Part shown: one piece after another, positions 26,043 through 38,177 of the stretch
How positions within the stretch are numbered: position 1 is the first letter of the stretch
Layout of the letters: every line of letters begins with the position of its first letter
Source: Glandiceps talaboti
Taxonomy: Eukaryota > Hemichordata > Enteropneusta > Spengelidae
Direction of reading: 5' to 3'
NCBI RefSeq assembly: GCF_964340395.1
Contig: NC_135561.1
Span: 15,966,461-16,030,460, forward strand
Length of the DNA stretch: 64,000 bases
Program-made: the position numbers and the translations under genes
Notes under the pieces: model-generated
Database searches by the model: none
Seen by the model: the letters and a program-made list of their open reading frames with translations, nothing else
What the model was told of the DNA's origin: nothing

Positions 26043-27649
26043 GATGACAATTACACCAAGTGGTTCACACTTGATCCAAAGCAAGCAATTTACTGAACAG
26101 CAATGAGCCAAATCTAAAAGCACCCCCATTATACTATCATTTTCTTCTCCAATGCAAACAGCAGACACCAAATTTGTTACCGAGAGAACTATCAGTATCC
26201 AGTCCAAGTTAGTACAAATAATTCTCTTTCCCAACATGCAAATAATACAACTTTACAAGTCAATTTTGTGTAAAGTGTGCATTTTTTCTAGAGGTATAAA
26301 ATTGACCCGAGTTCCCCTACCACAATACTAGCATAAGGAATGGCAATCTCTATATGTACATGTATGCCAATATTCCCCTTTGTTACCTACATCTCCCCAA
26401 ACTACTCTGGTAGGAATGGAAAGCCATGTACGTTATCCTAGATTTCCCTGATGTTTCTGACATTTCCACCCATATAGTGTATATCGAAACCCATACAAGC
26501 TATCCCAGATCACCCATGTGACCTCATGTTGACATTCTACCAAAATCTTTGGTATGGAAACATATATAAGCTATCCCACAATTCTCCTCTTTCTTATCGA
26601 CTTTTCCCAACCAAATAACGGTACAAGATATACGGAAATCACAAGATTTTCTCAACTCTGTAAATACCAAGGTTCCCAAACGCATATATATATATATATT
26701 AGCAAACATGTACTGTTAATTATGGTGTGTGCATAACATTCAACTGGTTGGGGACTAAAACAGCCTCGAATTTCTATATTTTGTCAGACTCATTACATTC
26801 ACATTCACTTATATTGAAAGCTAAAAATAACAACAAAGCATTAATACCAAAATGTACAATTAGACTACATTGTATATATATGTATTACACCTTTTGTCCT
26901 TTTTAAAAAAAAAAACGAAATTCATGTGTTCTATAGAAACTGTATTTGAATTCACCTACACGTGTTCAATTGATCAATGTATTTAAGCTGAATCGCCGAG
27001 CTTTCACACAAAATCTAGGGACTAGCTTTCTCCAACACTAAACAATAACATCGCCAGTGGCATTACTTTCAAAAATCAATGTTCATCTGCCAGGACAATT
27101 ATTTCAATAGATTTTGTATGAAATTTCTTACACACAGTTACAAACCATCTTTTTACATCCCCACAAAATGATCATAAATATATTTCATGTGTGTACATGA
27201 AAGTGTTGTTATTTCATAACTACATGTAAATTACCATATCAAAATTTGCAAATCAAAGATTCCAACATGTTACAACCCATTCCTCATACGACATCTGTTT
27301 ACGCATGTGGACTTACTTTTTGTTGATATTTTTTAATTGTTATTTGAATATTAGTATGTAAATAAATCATAATTTTATTGTCTTCATGTATGCATAAATC
27401 AACATAAATCAAAATTCTGTAAAAAATAACAAAATTTCTGTAAATGTTTGGTGCAAATATCTATGGAAAAATAATTTACATACACCTTTCTGTATCCATG
27501 GTGACAATTGGCAGCATGAATTCTCGGTAGCCTAGGGACTTGGCTTTTAGACACGATAATGCTGTTTACCATTTATGTTCTGTTGCTATGGTGATACATA
27601 CATGTACTTTGATATTTGCATATAGACAGTTGGAAGTTTTACAGTCAAG

Positions 27650-27868
27650 TTTTGGTGTTAGAAACAACGTGATAATAAAAAAAGTCTGTGGGCTAAGATT
27701 CACAGGCTACACACATGAATCTTGGTGCTGGAAATAACAGCATAATTATGAACACAAAGTCTCTGGGCTAAGATTCCAGGTGATGCACATGAATCTTGGT
27801 GTTGGAAATAACAGCATCATTATGACCACACAGTCTCTAGATTAACATTTCCAGGCTAAGCACATCAA
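27650..27868 (+). repeat. ~70-74-bp tandem repeat, three copies
   Basis: Three successive units share CTTGGTGTTGGAAATAACAG, CATNATTATGA, CACAAAGTCTCTGGGCTAAG and CACATGAAT. TTGGTG starts at 27652, 27722 and 27796. The first unit is the most diverged. Confidence 0.85.
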
Positions 27869-28792
27869 TCAAATAATAATATTGGGTAAAGTGTTACCAT
27901 GGATACAGAAAGAGGTAAACTGTCTTTGCGTAGCCAGGTTTCAGCATATTTTCATCATTCTTTTCAACACTTCCTATACGGTTGGAGTTACCAAATAATG
28001 AACTTGTTAGATGACCAGGTTAATCTGCTAAAACTCATTGCTACACAATTCTGCATGGTGACAGGCGTCATACCTAATCTTTTCACGCTTTAATTTGCTG
28101 TATCACCGACTTTACTGGTGGTCAGCCTACATGTATTTAATTGACACTCGGCAAGCTACAAAATGACAGCTTTACCATGAGGTCTCTAAAACAAGCAATT
28201 ATACTTGTCTACTCATTTATACAATCGGAAGATCTCAATTATATTTATCATTATAGCTATGATTATTTTTATGATGTACTTTATTTATCATAGCCATACA
28301 GGGCATGATAAGATATAATTTGACACTTTAATAACTGTGTGTCGTAAAATTGACATATTTTTCATTTTACTGATCATATATTTATATGTTATTCTACTTT
28401 TATCATACATGGTATTGATTCTAAATCACCACGTAAATTTCCATAGCAGCTGTCTCATTTGTTATGATAAACCTAACATTTTTTTTTGCAAAATGGTGAC
28501 AGCACAAAATCCTCCACACTTTCACCCCACCATGATCATCATAATCTCATTTACTGCTTCTTAGCTATTTAGACCACATCTGTTGTACAATTTTGAATCA
28601 CAATGAATCATCTTTTGACGAGGCTGATAAGATACGACTTTATCAATTTTTTTCAGTGATACTGGTTTATTGTACGGCAGCTACTGATGCAAATGGATTT
28701 ATAGTACGACATCTTCCTTTAATAATAATAGTCACTCCTTGTTACATCAGGTCTAATTTTCAGTATCTATTTAGGCATCGCATAAATAGGAT

Positions 28793-28960
28793 TTAAAGGC
28801 CCGTGTTGCAGTCCTGGGTCATCGCATTAGTGTTATCGTAATAAGGAGTACATGACATCATTTTTTTTTGTGGACAATCTTTTTCTATAGCTCTGCCAAA
28901 CAAACAGGATTCACATCTAGATTTTAAACCTCGCCCTTTCTCAACATGAAAAACCTTGTA
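28793..28960 (+). mobile_element. TTAA-ended short repeat family 1, copy B
   Basis: It begins TTAAAGGCCCGTGTTGCAGT and continues GCATTAGTGTTATCG, then CAATCTTTTTCTATAGCTCT, colinear with copy A. The right end is degraded (CTTTCTCAACATGAAAAACC where copy A has CTTTTTCAAAGTGGGCC). It is the best copy for the left terminus. Confidence 0.7.
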
Positions 28961-31900
28961 GACTTGTACATATGCTGTACCCAAAATAGGAGACGAGAGA
29001 GTGATGCTTTGCCTTGTACCTAATAATTGTCAAACAACTCACTACCCACTAAATTGTGATAGCCTGTCAACTTAACCAATGAGTGATCATGTTTCAGGGA
29101 GGGGAACGTCAAACTAAAGTCGCCCCCAAAATGAAAAATTAGGCCACTCACGGTCTGTAGTGTTGTCGATGAACACTACACATCGCATCAATTCCGTACG
29201 AATCAAAACCACCTGTTAGGCAATTCTATTTTCTCTCTGCAACTACATCCTATTCTTTTCAAATTAAAAGACAGGCACTTTATTATGTACAAAATATTGA
29301 CAGATTTGGTAAAAATTTTGACATTCCATTAATATTCCCAAACATATGACGATTTCAATACGTGTTTCAATAAAAGAAAGGAAGAAAATAATTTGATTTT
29401 TGAAGGAAAGGAGACACCTGGTGTATATACCCCTTTACAAAAGAATTCAACAAATGTTAATATACTTAGTATCATATTTTGCAGAGTAACTTTCTATTTC
29501 ATTGCATTTTCTAGACAAGTACTAGAGAGGGGGTGAGCAGGCATAAAACACACTTTAAAAGAAAATTGCAAATGTCAACATCGCATGCAGCGAAATATGT
29601 CATTACATACGTAAATGTGTATTGGGGGCCCACATTAATGGATGGAGATTGATGGCTGGGTAAGCAGCAGTATTGCAGAGTTTATTTCTCACAGCAAACG
29701 ACCAATTTATTTTAATGAGTGTCTTAAAAGCAATACCTGTAGCATCTAATCACTACAACTGACAGAGTACTTGAATTATTTCCTAGTTACATTTTGACAT
29801 CTAACCTACCACATAAAGAAAATACACATTCTTCACATTCCCTTGTACGAGCAATGAAACGCTGGCAATTATTAGTAAAATATTTACTGAAATACATATT
29901 TTTCATAAATTGTTCATTTTCACTAGGAATTTAAAATAAAACAGTTCTAACTTATTGACGACTTCTTTCGACAGTTTTTTCACAAATTATTATTTTTGAA
30001 CCTAAAAAAGGCATATTTTATCAATTCCCTTGTATTGAAATGCTGGCATCTATCATCAATCATTCACTGAAATTTTCAGAAACATTTTCTTTGCATTTGG
30101 AATTTAACTTACATATTTTCACCACTGAATTTTTTCCCATCCCAACTAAATCAACCAGTACTAACCATGACCCTACACAGTTTATTTGGCTTATTATGAA
30201 AATTGATTTTCCGAGAAATACATTTTGTGACTATCATTTTTTTTAATTTTTGAAAATCTGATGCATGAATTCGTGCATTTATAATAGCATTAGGATGACC
30301 TAAATATGTTACATCCATAACAATCAATCTAATTATTACTTTATGAATTATTCCATTAATTTGAATATCAATAATGACAAAAAATGTTTCAATTTGCCTT
30401 GACCATTGACCATTGCTCTTCATGTCAATTTTCAATCCTACAAAAATATCTTGACAAAATATAGGCCTGCGACAGAATAACTAACCTTTTCTATACCAAG
30501 TCAGGTGTAAAAAAAATTTTTAGTGCTACACCTAGAAACATTTTTGTGGCAGTAACTAATGATTTTGAATCTCATTTTGTCGGTCTTCAGTAAAATTTAT
30601 TTTGAATATTTATATGTGCCTTTACAGATCAATAAAGCATGGTGACAAACAAACTATATATTAACATCAACAAAAATTTCTGCATCAAAAATCTTTTATC
30701 TGTTCAGCAACAACTTTTCAGCCACAAAAATTTTGAAAATAATTTAGAATTGAACAAAATAACTTTTGTCTGCCTGCAATTTTATTCACTGAAATGTAAT
30801 TATAAGGTGAAATTTTCACATTTGACCGTCATATCATGAAAGGAGCATAGTTTTATGCTAAATTCTATAACCAACAAATTCATTTTTCCTATGAAGAGGA
30901 TATACCCAACAATTTATAAATTACTCGTCTAGATGCCAACATGGTCTGTAAGTTGAGGCGTAAATCATGACGATACTGTATTATAATGTATAGGAACTAG
31001 ACTAATAAACTGCATACTAATCAAGGTTGCTAGAATTATAAGAAGCCACCCCAGAAGAAAAATCAGCCATCTTGATTTCCCATCATGCTTTGCAATTTCC
31101 ACCTCCAATGTCCCTTCTACTTTATCACATGCGTTTACTCAATGGCCTATGAATATTTAATACTTTCACTTTTCCGATAATTCATCACAGAAATATATTA
31201 AATATCAATTTACATTCCATCACAGCAAATTTCCACCTGTGCCCGAACACCTTTTTTGTTATTTATTGCTTTTTATCGAAAGCTATTAATAATTTTCAGC
31301 AGAAAAAAAAAGATGAATTCCCAAAGATAAATGAACACATATTTCTGTCCTAGAGTTTGTTAAAGTATGTATGTGTTCGGAATATTCATTTTCAGTATCG
31401 TGAGCAATAATTGATTGTTTGTGATCAGGATTATGTGAGCTGATAGCTCACCTGACAAAATGGTCACCGTAACCACTGAATTCGCTGCCGCCGATATTTC
31501 GCATGTCTTTGCTAAATAAATTGTTAATGTCAAAATTTTGCAAACGTATTGACTTGATGCTAATTGCTACCTGGATAAAAGCATCTTCGCTAATTAAATG
31601 TGAACCCCACAAGTTTCTTTTTTAAGATGTCCAGGAATTCACACAACTCACAAAAGGGAGGAAGTGTGCACGAATAGTTTCACTGATATACCATTATTGA
31701 CATCTGAATGCCTTTTGAAATTTATATTAGGCAGATAACTGACTTTAAAATTATTGAATGAGAACGCAAATCTCTGAGGACATCGTTCCAAGGTGAAGTG
31801 AACAAAGTGAGTTTGGTTGAATAATAACCGACCAAGATAAACCAGGCATAATGGCACATCAACTATTTATACAAAACCACTCATCTTTTGAATGAATTCT

Positions 31901-34900
31901 TTTTCTTATTACAAGACCGTCCCGTAGCGACCCCCCCTACAAGTACTGGGTTTGTTAGTAAAATCCATAACACATTAGAAATCTCAAAAACCAAGAATAT
32001 TACGAATAGGTGAGGAAACCATGACTATGGAAGGAAACTCTGATCAAAATAATGGTAAACATCGTAGAGATCGTGCAACATTTGCAGTTTCCTATAAAGT
32101 ACATCTAAATCTCTCTAAAGAAAAGAATTTATATTGTAACCACCGTACAGGGTACAGTGATGTAGAATTTGACATCAATTTTTTGAGCAAAGCACACAAA
32201 ATAACAGTGCTAATGGAACCAGTGGTGGCACTGGTTGACTTAGGCAAATAAGCCTGCTTACCACTTTAACTGAAAAATCCAAGAAAATTGCCATAATTTG
32301 TCGCTAGGACGTGGAAACCCACATCAGCACAATTACCAGAGCAACAAGAACAGTCATCTAAGTCTTTCAGTTTTTTTTAATACTACTTTGATTTTAATTT
32401 CTAAAACAAAATATTGAGAAGTACTAGATATAACCATTTTCTGTACGATTCTTGCATTAAATTTGAAACTTGTGATCGGTAAAAGAAATACACTTCAGAA
32501 AATGAGGAACGACAATAGAAAATTGGCCATGACAGAACTGAATAATGAGTCACACGCTACTCTCAAGGCTAAAGGATGTACTTGTACATATGGGAAAGAA
32601 ATAACAAATCAATACTGAAATAACACTGGTTGATACTAACCAACTCTGACTGACTCAATGTCATTGGTATGCCTAATTATCAAAGTTATACATGTACACA
32701 TATAATGTATCGTTTGAATTCTGATTCAATGCCACTAATATACCCAATTACCAAAGCTTATATATGTATCATTTGAGTTGTGGATACTGGTTGGTTAGAA
32801 CCTCAGACAGTAATACACATTTTCTGCCAAAACAATTTTCATCAAATATTTCTACTTTTTCATAACTTTTTGTAATATTTCAACTTAATTTTAGGTAGAA
32901 TTCATAGAAATATATATCATCTGTGTATCAATATTAAGAATTTTATTTTAAAAATCATATTGGGTAAAAATTAATAAATTTAAGTAAACTACCACTTTTT
33001 GTCTGTTCAAAAATTTCATTTTCTTGTAACTTTTTGCAATATTTCAACATTGTTTTGAACTAAACTCATATAATTTAGTAAGCTGCAGATGAAAAAGTGT
33101 CAAAAATTGTTGAAAAGTGACATTCTTCGTCAAAAAAAAAGTAACAAAATTTCACTCACTGACATTTCTAATGTGTCTGGTAAAAAGAGGTTAGGAACAA
33201 TGGTAGACACAGATAGAATAAGAACCATACAGTATACAAGGATACTGATATCACACTAGTAATCTACACCAGACTGAAGGTGATGACAGCTTGGGCCGTC
33301 ATACAGGGTATACCGTTTCCTAGACGTAAGACTCGGCAGACACACCTTTGACAATTTACACCATTCTATTCTCAAAATGTGAGGCCAACAGTCGACATCA
33401 ATGAGCCACTTAATTTAGTCCACAAGTAGTGGCAAATTGACAAAGCTAATGTTAGTTTCACTCTGTGTGTAAAATTTGACATACATCATTACCCAGGTAC
33501 AAGAACATAGCACTGGCCTCTTATATTTTTTTTCAACACTTATTTCTACTTCTGTTCCTGTGGGTGTAAACTTCTTTGTGTTCTGTCTGACATTTCCTAT
33601 GTTCTAGATCATTATCTCAAAGTGGGAAAACATAAATGTGCTAAATTAGTGAGTTTTTGTTGGTGGTTGATGACTTAAATATGAATGCTGGGTTAGTCTA
33701 TTTGACAGAGAATCTTACACTCTGCATGTACTTTCCATGCATTTCAATAATTTTCAGTAAACACGTTACAATTTTTGTTGTTGGTCTCGAAAGAATGAAG
33801 TGAACATACTGTACACCAGTAGGAAAATGTTCCACTCTTCATAATTTGGCTACACATAAATGACTGCATTTTGCACAAGGTCAAAATACGTTGGTATTGG
33901 CCATGAACAACCAAATACTCTACTGGTAATACTGACAGGGTTATTCCGGACACTGCCTAGACACTCTCTAAATGAAACCAAATCTCTCTCTATTGTACCT
34001 ACCAAATTGACACCACAACACAAACATGTTGAACTTGTCAACAGAATAGGGTAGTGAAATCAGACTGATTGAATACAACCCAACATTACTATTCCAGGGA
34101 ATGACTTGTGTCTTGTGGAATGTTATGACACTGCTGAAAGACAAGTAAGCCAGCCAAAACTGGAATTCCATACCAGACAGTTTTGGTAAACTGACAAAGG
34201 CAGCAATGCCAGCTATGAAAACTCAAGAGTTGCGCCAAAGTATTTAGCTTACACAGGACAGCACTACAGTTTCATTCTCCCCATGGAACCAACACACACA
34301 CAGTACTGCTACTTCAAATGATCCCTTATGCTGGTCTCATACAATTACAAATGGAGGAGGGTGGGGTGGGAGGGAAGGGTGGGGAGGGGGAAGAGTGGGG
34401 TACTGACATACATTGTAATTAAACGGGGATCGACATATTTACTGCACATATTGAGAAATGTGGTTTCATTCAAGACAAAATAGTCCCTTCCCCCTCATTA
34501 AACAAAGAGAGATTGGCTACCACGCTAGGAATCAATTGTGGCATCAGGACAGAAAAATAACAAATACTGTGGAATTGGTTTAAAAATTGACATTTTCATG
34601 CACTGTATAAATGCAAGGTAATAAACCGTTAATTCCTTGTAATCTGAATGTCCAGACATTGACTGCAATCGATAAAACATTTTGATAAATACTATATTTT
34701 GACGATAAAATCAAAAAGGCAATTATCTATTACTCTTATCTACATGTCTGAATACATTTCACAAATTTAAATCATTCACACATTTACCTGGGTACTCCCG
34801 GTAGGCTAAACTTTAATTATAAATATTTGGAATGTATCGAATCTCTGGAGACATCTGACTTGAATAAAGAGATACTATATAGGAATACTCAGCTGATGAA

Positions 34901-34941
34901 CTGATAACAGGATGCAAGGTTACAGAGATAGACAACAGAAT

Positions 34942-34948
<7 letters not shown>
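28961..34948. other. Intron sequence, nothing recognised
   Basis: AT-rich sequence with short A or T runs. No repeat block, RNA gene or protein similarity was noticed. Confidence 0.55.
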
Positions 34949-34995
<47 letters not shown>

Positions 34996-34996
34996 G
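34949..34996 (+). repeat. ACAG microsatellite
   Basis: About twelve ACAG units. ACAG/GACG units also border the CATA array that follows at 35118-35370. Confidence 0.95.
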
Positions 34997-35117
34997 GTAC
35001 TGTACACAGATAGAATGACAAGGGAAATGACATGGAAAGGAACGAGGGAAAAGCATTGAAGATGGGGAAACTGGGTCTGACAAATACAGAGAATGAGACA
35101 GACAGACACAGATGGCC

Positions 35118-35462
35118 ATACATACATACATACATACATACATACATACATACATACATACATACATACATACATACATACATACATACATACATACATA
35201 CATACATACATACATACATACATACATACATACATGCATACATACATACATACATACATACATACATACATACATAAATACATACATACATACATACATA
35301 CATACATACATACATACATACAAACATACATACATACATACATGTACATACATACATACATATATGTACAGACAGATGGAGATGAACAGATAGCGACAGA
35401 TGGGCAGACACATGGATGGACAGACAGATGGACGGACGGACGGACAGACAGACAGACAGACA
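35118..35462 (-). repeat. CATA microsatellite followed by degenerate CAGA/GACG block
   Basis: CATA units run from 35118 to about 35370 with rare single-base changes. Mixed GACAGATG, GGACGGACGG and ACAGACAG blocks then run to about 35462. Read on the minus strand it gives the MYVC-type frame of 244 codons, a repeat artefact. Confidence 0.96.
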
Positions 35463-36427
35463 AGAACCAAAACATACAGAGGAACACTATACTGACAGTT
35501 AAAACAATATCAAAGGTATCTAGATACAATGTATTTGTGTGTGACATCTTTGGAAGCCATTGCCTACAGCAATGGGATGGAAATTGGAATCTTGATCTTA
35601 TTCAGGGCAGATACAGTTACAGAAGTTGATACAGTTGCCTTCAAAGTTCAATATGGTGATGACTTCACTACTAATTTTAGCCTGAACTTGGAAAGTTCTG
35701 GACAGATATTTGGTGTATGGATGGTATGACCGCCAATCGTTATTTAGGATATTTATCCCCAGATGTGATGATTTTTTGCTCTCCAAGACAGGGTCTGGAG
35801 CGGTTTTCTTCAAAGTTTATATTTGATGTTGGCATGTCCTTCTAAACCTCAAGTTATAGTCCTACAAGTCTAGAGATTGCAGTGTAATCATATCAGTACT
35901 TAGACCTCTATTAAGGCCAATCTGCTGATAAGTAGTGTGAATTACAGTACATTTTGTATTACTAGTCACTGCACAATCAGTTCCATGTGGTCAAACCAAT
36001 CGTTACGTCTTACGATCAGATCCGATGAACTAATATTTGCAACGTTATTTCCCACATGGTTAGTTGATATCGACATATGAGAATGAAATGCAAGTACAAG
36101 TTAAGTATGGTATCCATACAATCCCTTTGTTCACTATCGTTCCGACGGAAAAGATAGGGAAGTAGAAGAATGCATGGATTCCAGGATAAATTCAAACCGG
36201 AAGCTACATGTACCAATACATACATCATGATGTAGATACACCTCTCACGTAATACAAAATGGAAAAATTCTGCAATGTATAATGGTCGATGCTCATAAGC
36301 TAATGTTTTCAATGGTATTATTTTTGGGGTAAAGATTTAAAATGTAATGGCTCATTGTGTTGCAATTTCGTATGCATTATCAGTAAAATATGATTTATAG
36401 CTATGGCAGATGAAATTATTCTCTTGT

Positions 36428-36687
36428 ATGCAAATGAGGTAATTATTACTATGCCCATTTCCCCTAAAGTATTGTATGCAAATTAAAGTATCAGAGATTG
36501 TGAGAGTAACAGACACATTTTCCTATACTACTGTATGCAAATACAAATATGACAGAGAGTAATGGCCCATTTACCTATCATACATAAATGTCATACAGTG
36601 TAATGGCTATTTTACTGAAATATTATATGCAACTGGTGTAACTTTTTCAGTAAAATGGCGTATTTTCCATAAGTATTGTATGCAAAT
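36428..36687 (+). promoter_or_regulatory. Cluster of four perfect POU octamers (ATGCAAAT)
   Basis: ATGCAAAT occurs at 36428-36435, 36476-36483, 36535-36542 and 36680-36687, all on the plus strand, with a near match ATGCAACT at about 36627. The flanks share degenerate text (TATTGTATGCAAAT, AGAGTAA, TGGCCCATTT, CATTTTCC), so the cluster probably arose as a ~50-60-bp tandem repeat. The octamer is the classical Oct/POU homeodomain site. Enhancer function is inferred, not shown. Confidence 0.5.
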
Positions 36688-36870
36688 GATGTTATATAGT
36701 GTTAAGGGTAGTTCTACAAAAACATGGTTCCTTGAACGCCCAGTACATAAATTTTGTTTGTAACATGACTCAAGTCAACTTAATGGAGTTAGGTTAAGCA
36801 GAACAGAATGTTAGTTGAATGTACAGCTTATTTTCCGGTCTCGCAGACCTAAACTGATGTGTTTATGAGT

Positions 36871-37050
36871 AAATGCCGGCAAGTTGTATGGTGATAATGC
36901 CAGCAAGTTGCAATATATGTAATGCAGGCCTGGATTGCAGGCAAGTTGTACGCCGATAATGCCAGCAACATGTATGCCGATAATGCCAGCAAGTTAATAC
37001 AGATATAATGCACGCAAGGGGTACGAAAGTAATGCCAACTACCTGTACAG
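36871..37050 (+). repeat. Degenerate ~23-bp tandem repeat (about eight copies)
   Basis: Units resemble ATAATGCCAGCAAGTTGTAT. Starts fall near 36871, 36894, 36918, 36934, 36957, 36980, 37003 and 37027. Conservation is best in the TAATGCCAGCAA core. Confidence 0.8.
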
Positions 37051-37690
37051 ATATAAATACATATCACGATCAGAATAAATGGTGGTCACATCAGACAAGA
37101 TTAATCTTTATACACCCCAAAATGTCATTACTTCCAGTCGTGTTAAATTCATACCAGTGTGTGGGCAGGTATGTCAATATAAAATACAATAATATTGAAA
37201 TTCTCCATACCATAATTTATAAAGTGGTGGCATTATCACCTGATTATGGTTTGATAAATACAATGTATCTGATTCTCAGACTACAAATCTGGGGATCTAT
37301 TTTGTTGTAAACAAAGCCTTCCAGCTGAAATTCTTTGAATTACATATTATCTAATTTGAGACTTGGCAACAGCAATCCATTTTATAAATTAGGTTGTCTA
37401 ATCATTAAATGTTGGATTACACATTTTTTTTTAAATATATGAAATGTATTTGTAAATTTGTTGAAAAGACTATAGTTTAGAAAGTTGTAGAAGTGCAAAA
37501 TTAACGGGGCTGTCATACTTTGACATTTTCAAACCAAAATGCAAGTACTGTACATGTAAGTCTGTAGTCATTCTATGTGTTGTGAAAAAAAAGGTTGGCA
37601 GGTATTTTTTGTGGAAATGTATCTTTACACAGTTGAAAGAAACATCAGTGAAAATATGAAATTTACCTGTTTCAATTCAACTACAGCTAT

Positions 37691-38177
37691 AGCTAAAATG
37701 ATGAAGGCTTGGTGTTTCACTCATTGGGACATTATAGCTAAAATGATGTAGGCTTGGTGTTTCACTCATTGGGACATTACAGCTAAAATGATGTAGGCTT
37801 GGTGTTTCATTCATTGGGACATTACATGTTTGACACAGAGCTAGACAAATTTCAACTCTAGACTAACAATAAGAGAGACACAATAAACACAGCAGGATCA
37901 TTTCCTTAATCACATTGAACACTGATAAGCATTGCTATTCTTTCACAGTTCAGTAAATCAGGCTTCTAATGAAAACATTACACATGGACTTGATGATTTT
38001 AATGGCTGCAATTGTTTATTTTCTAACTGATAATCAACATTTAAACTTGACTACTTTTACATCCCCCACTGTACACAACACCTACATAATTGTTTCTTTT
38101 GCATTAGAAGTTGTCTGAGGGTGTTAAATGTCATGTTACATGAATGAAACACCAAGCCTACATCATTTTAGCTGTAA
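37691..38177. mobile_element. Inverted-repeat element with 38-bp perfect arms, left arm triplicated
   Basis: A 45-bp unit, containing AGCTAAAATGATGTAGGCTT and GGTGTTTCACTCATTGGGAC, is tandemly repeated three times at 37691-37825. The reverse complement of the third unit's first 38 bases (37777-37814) recurs without mismatch at 38140-38177. Between the arms are 325 bp of non-coding, AT-rich sequence. The layout suggests a foldback or MITE-like element whose left end was amplified. No transposase or clear target duplication is seen. Confidence 0.65.
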
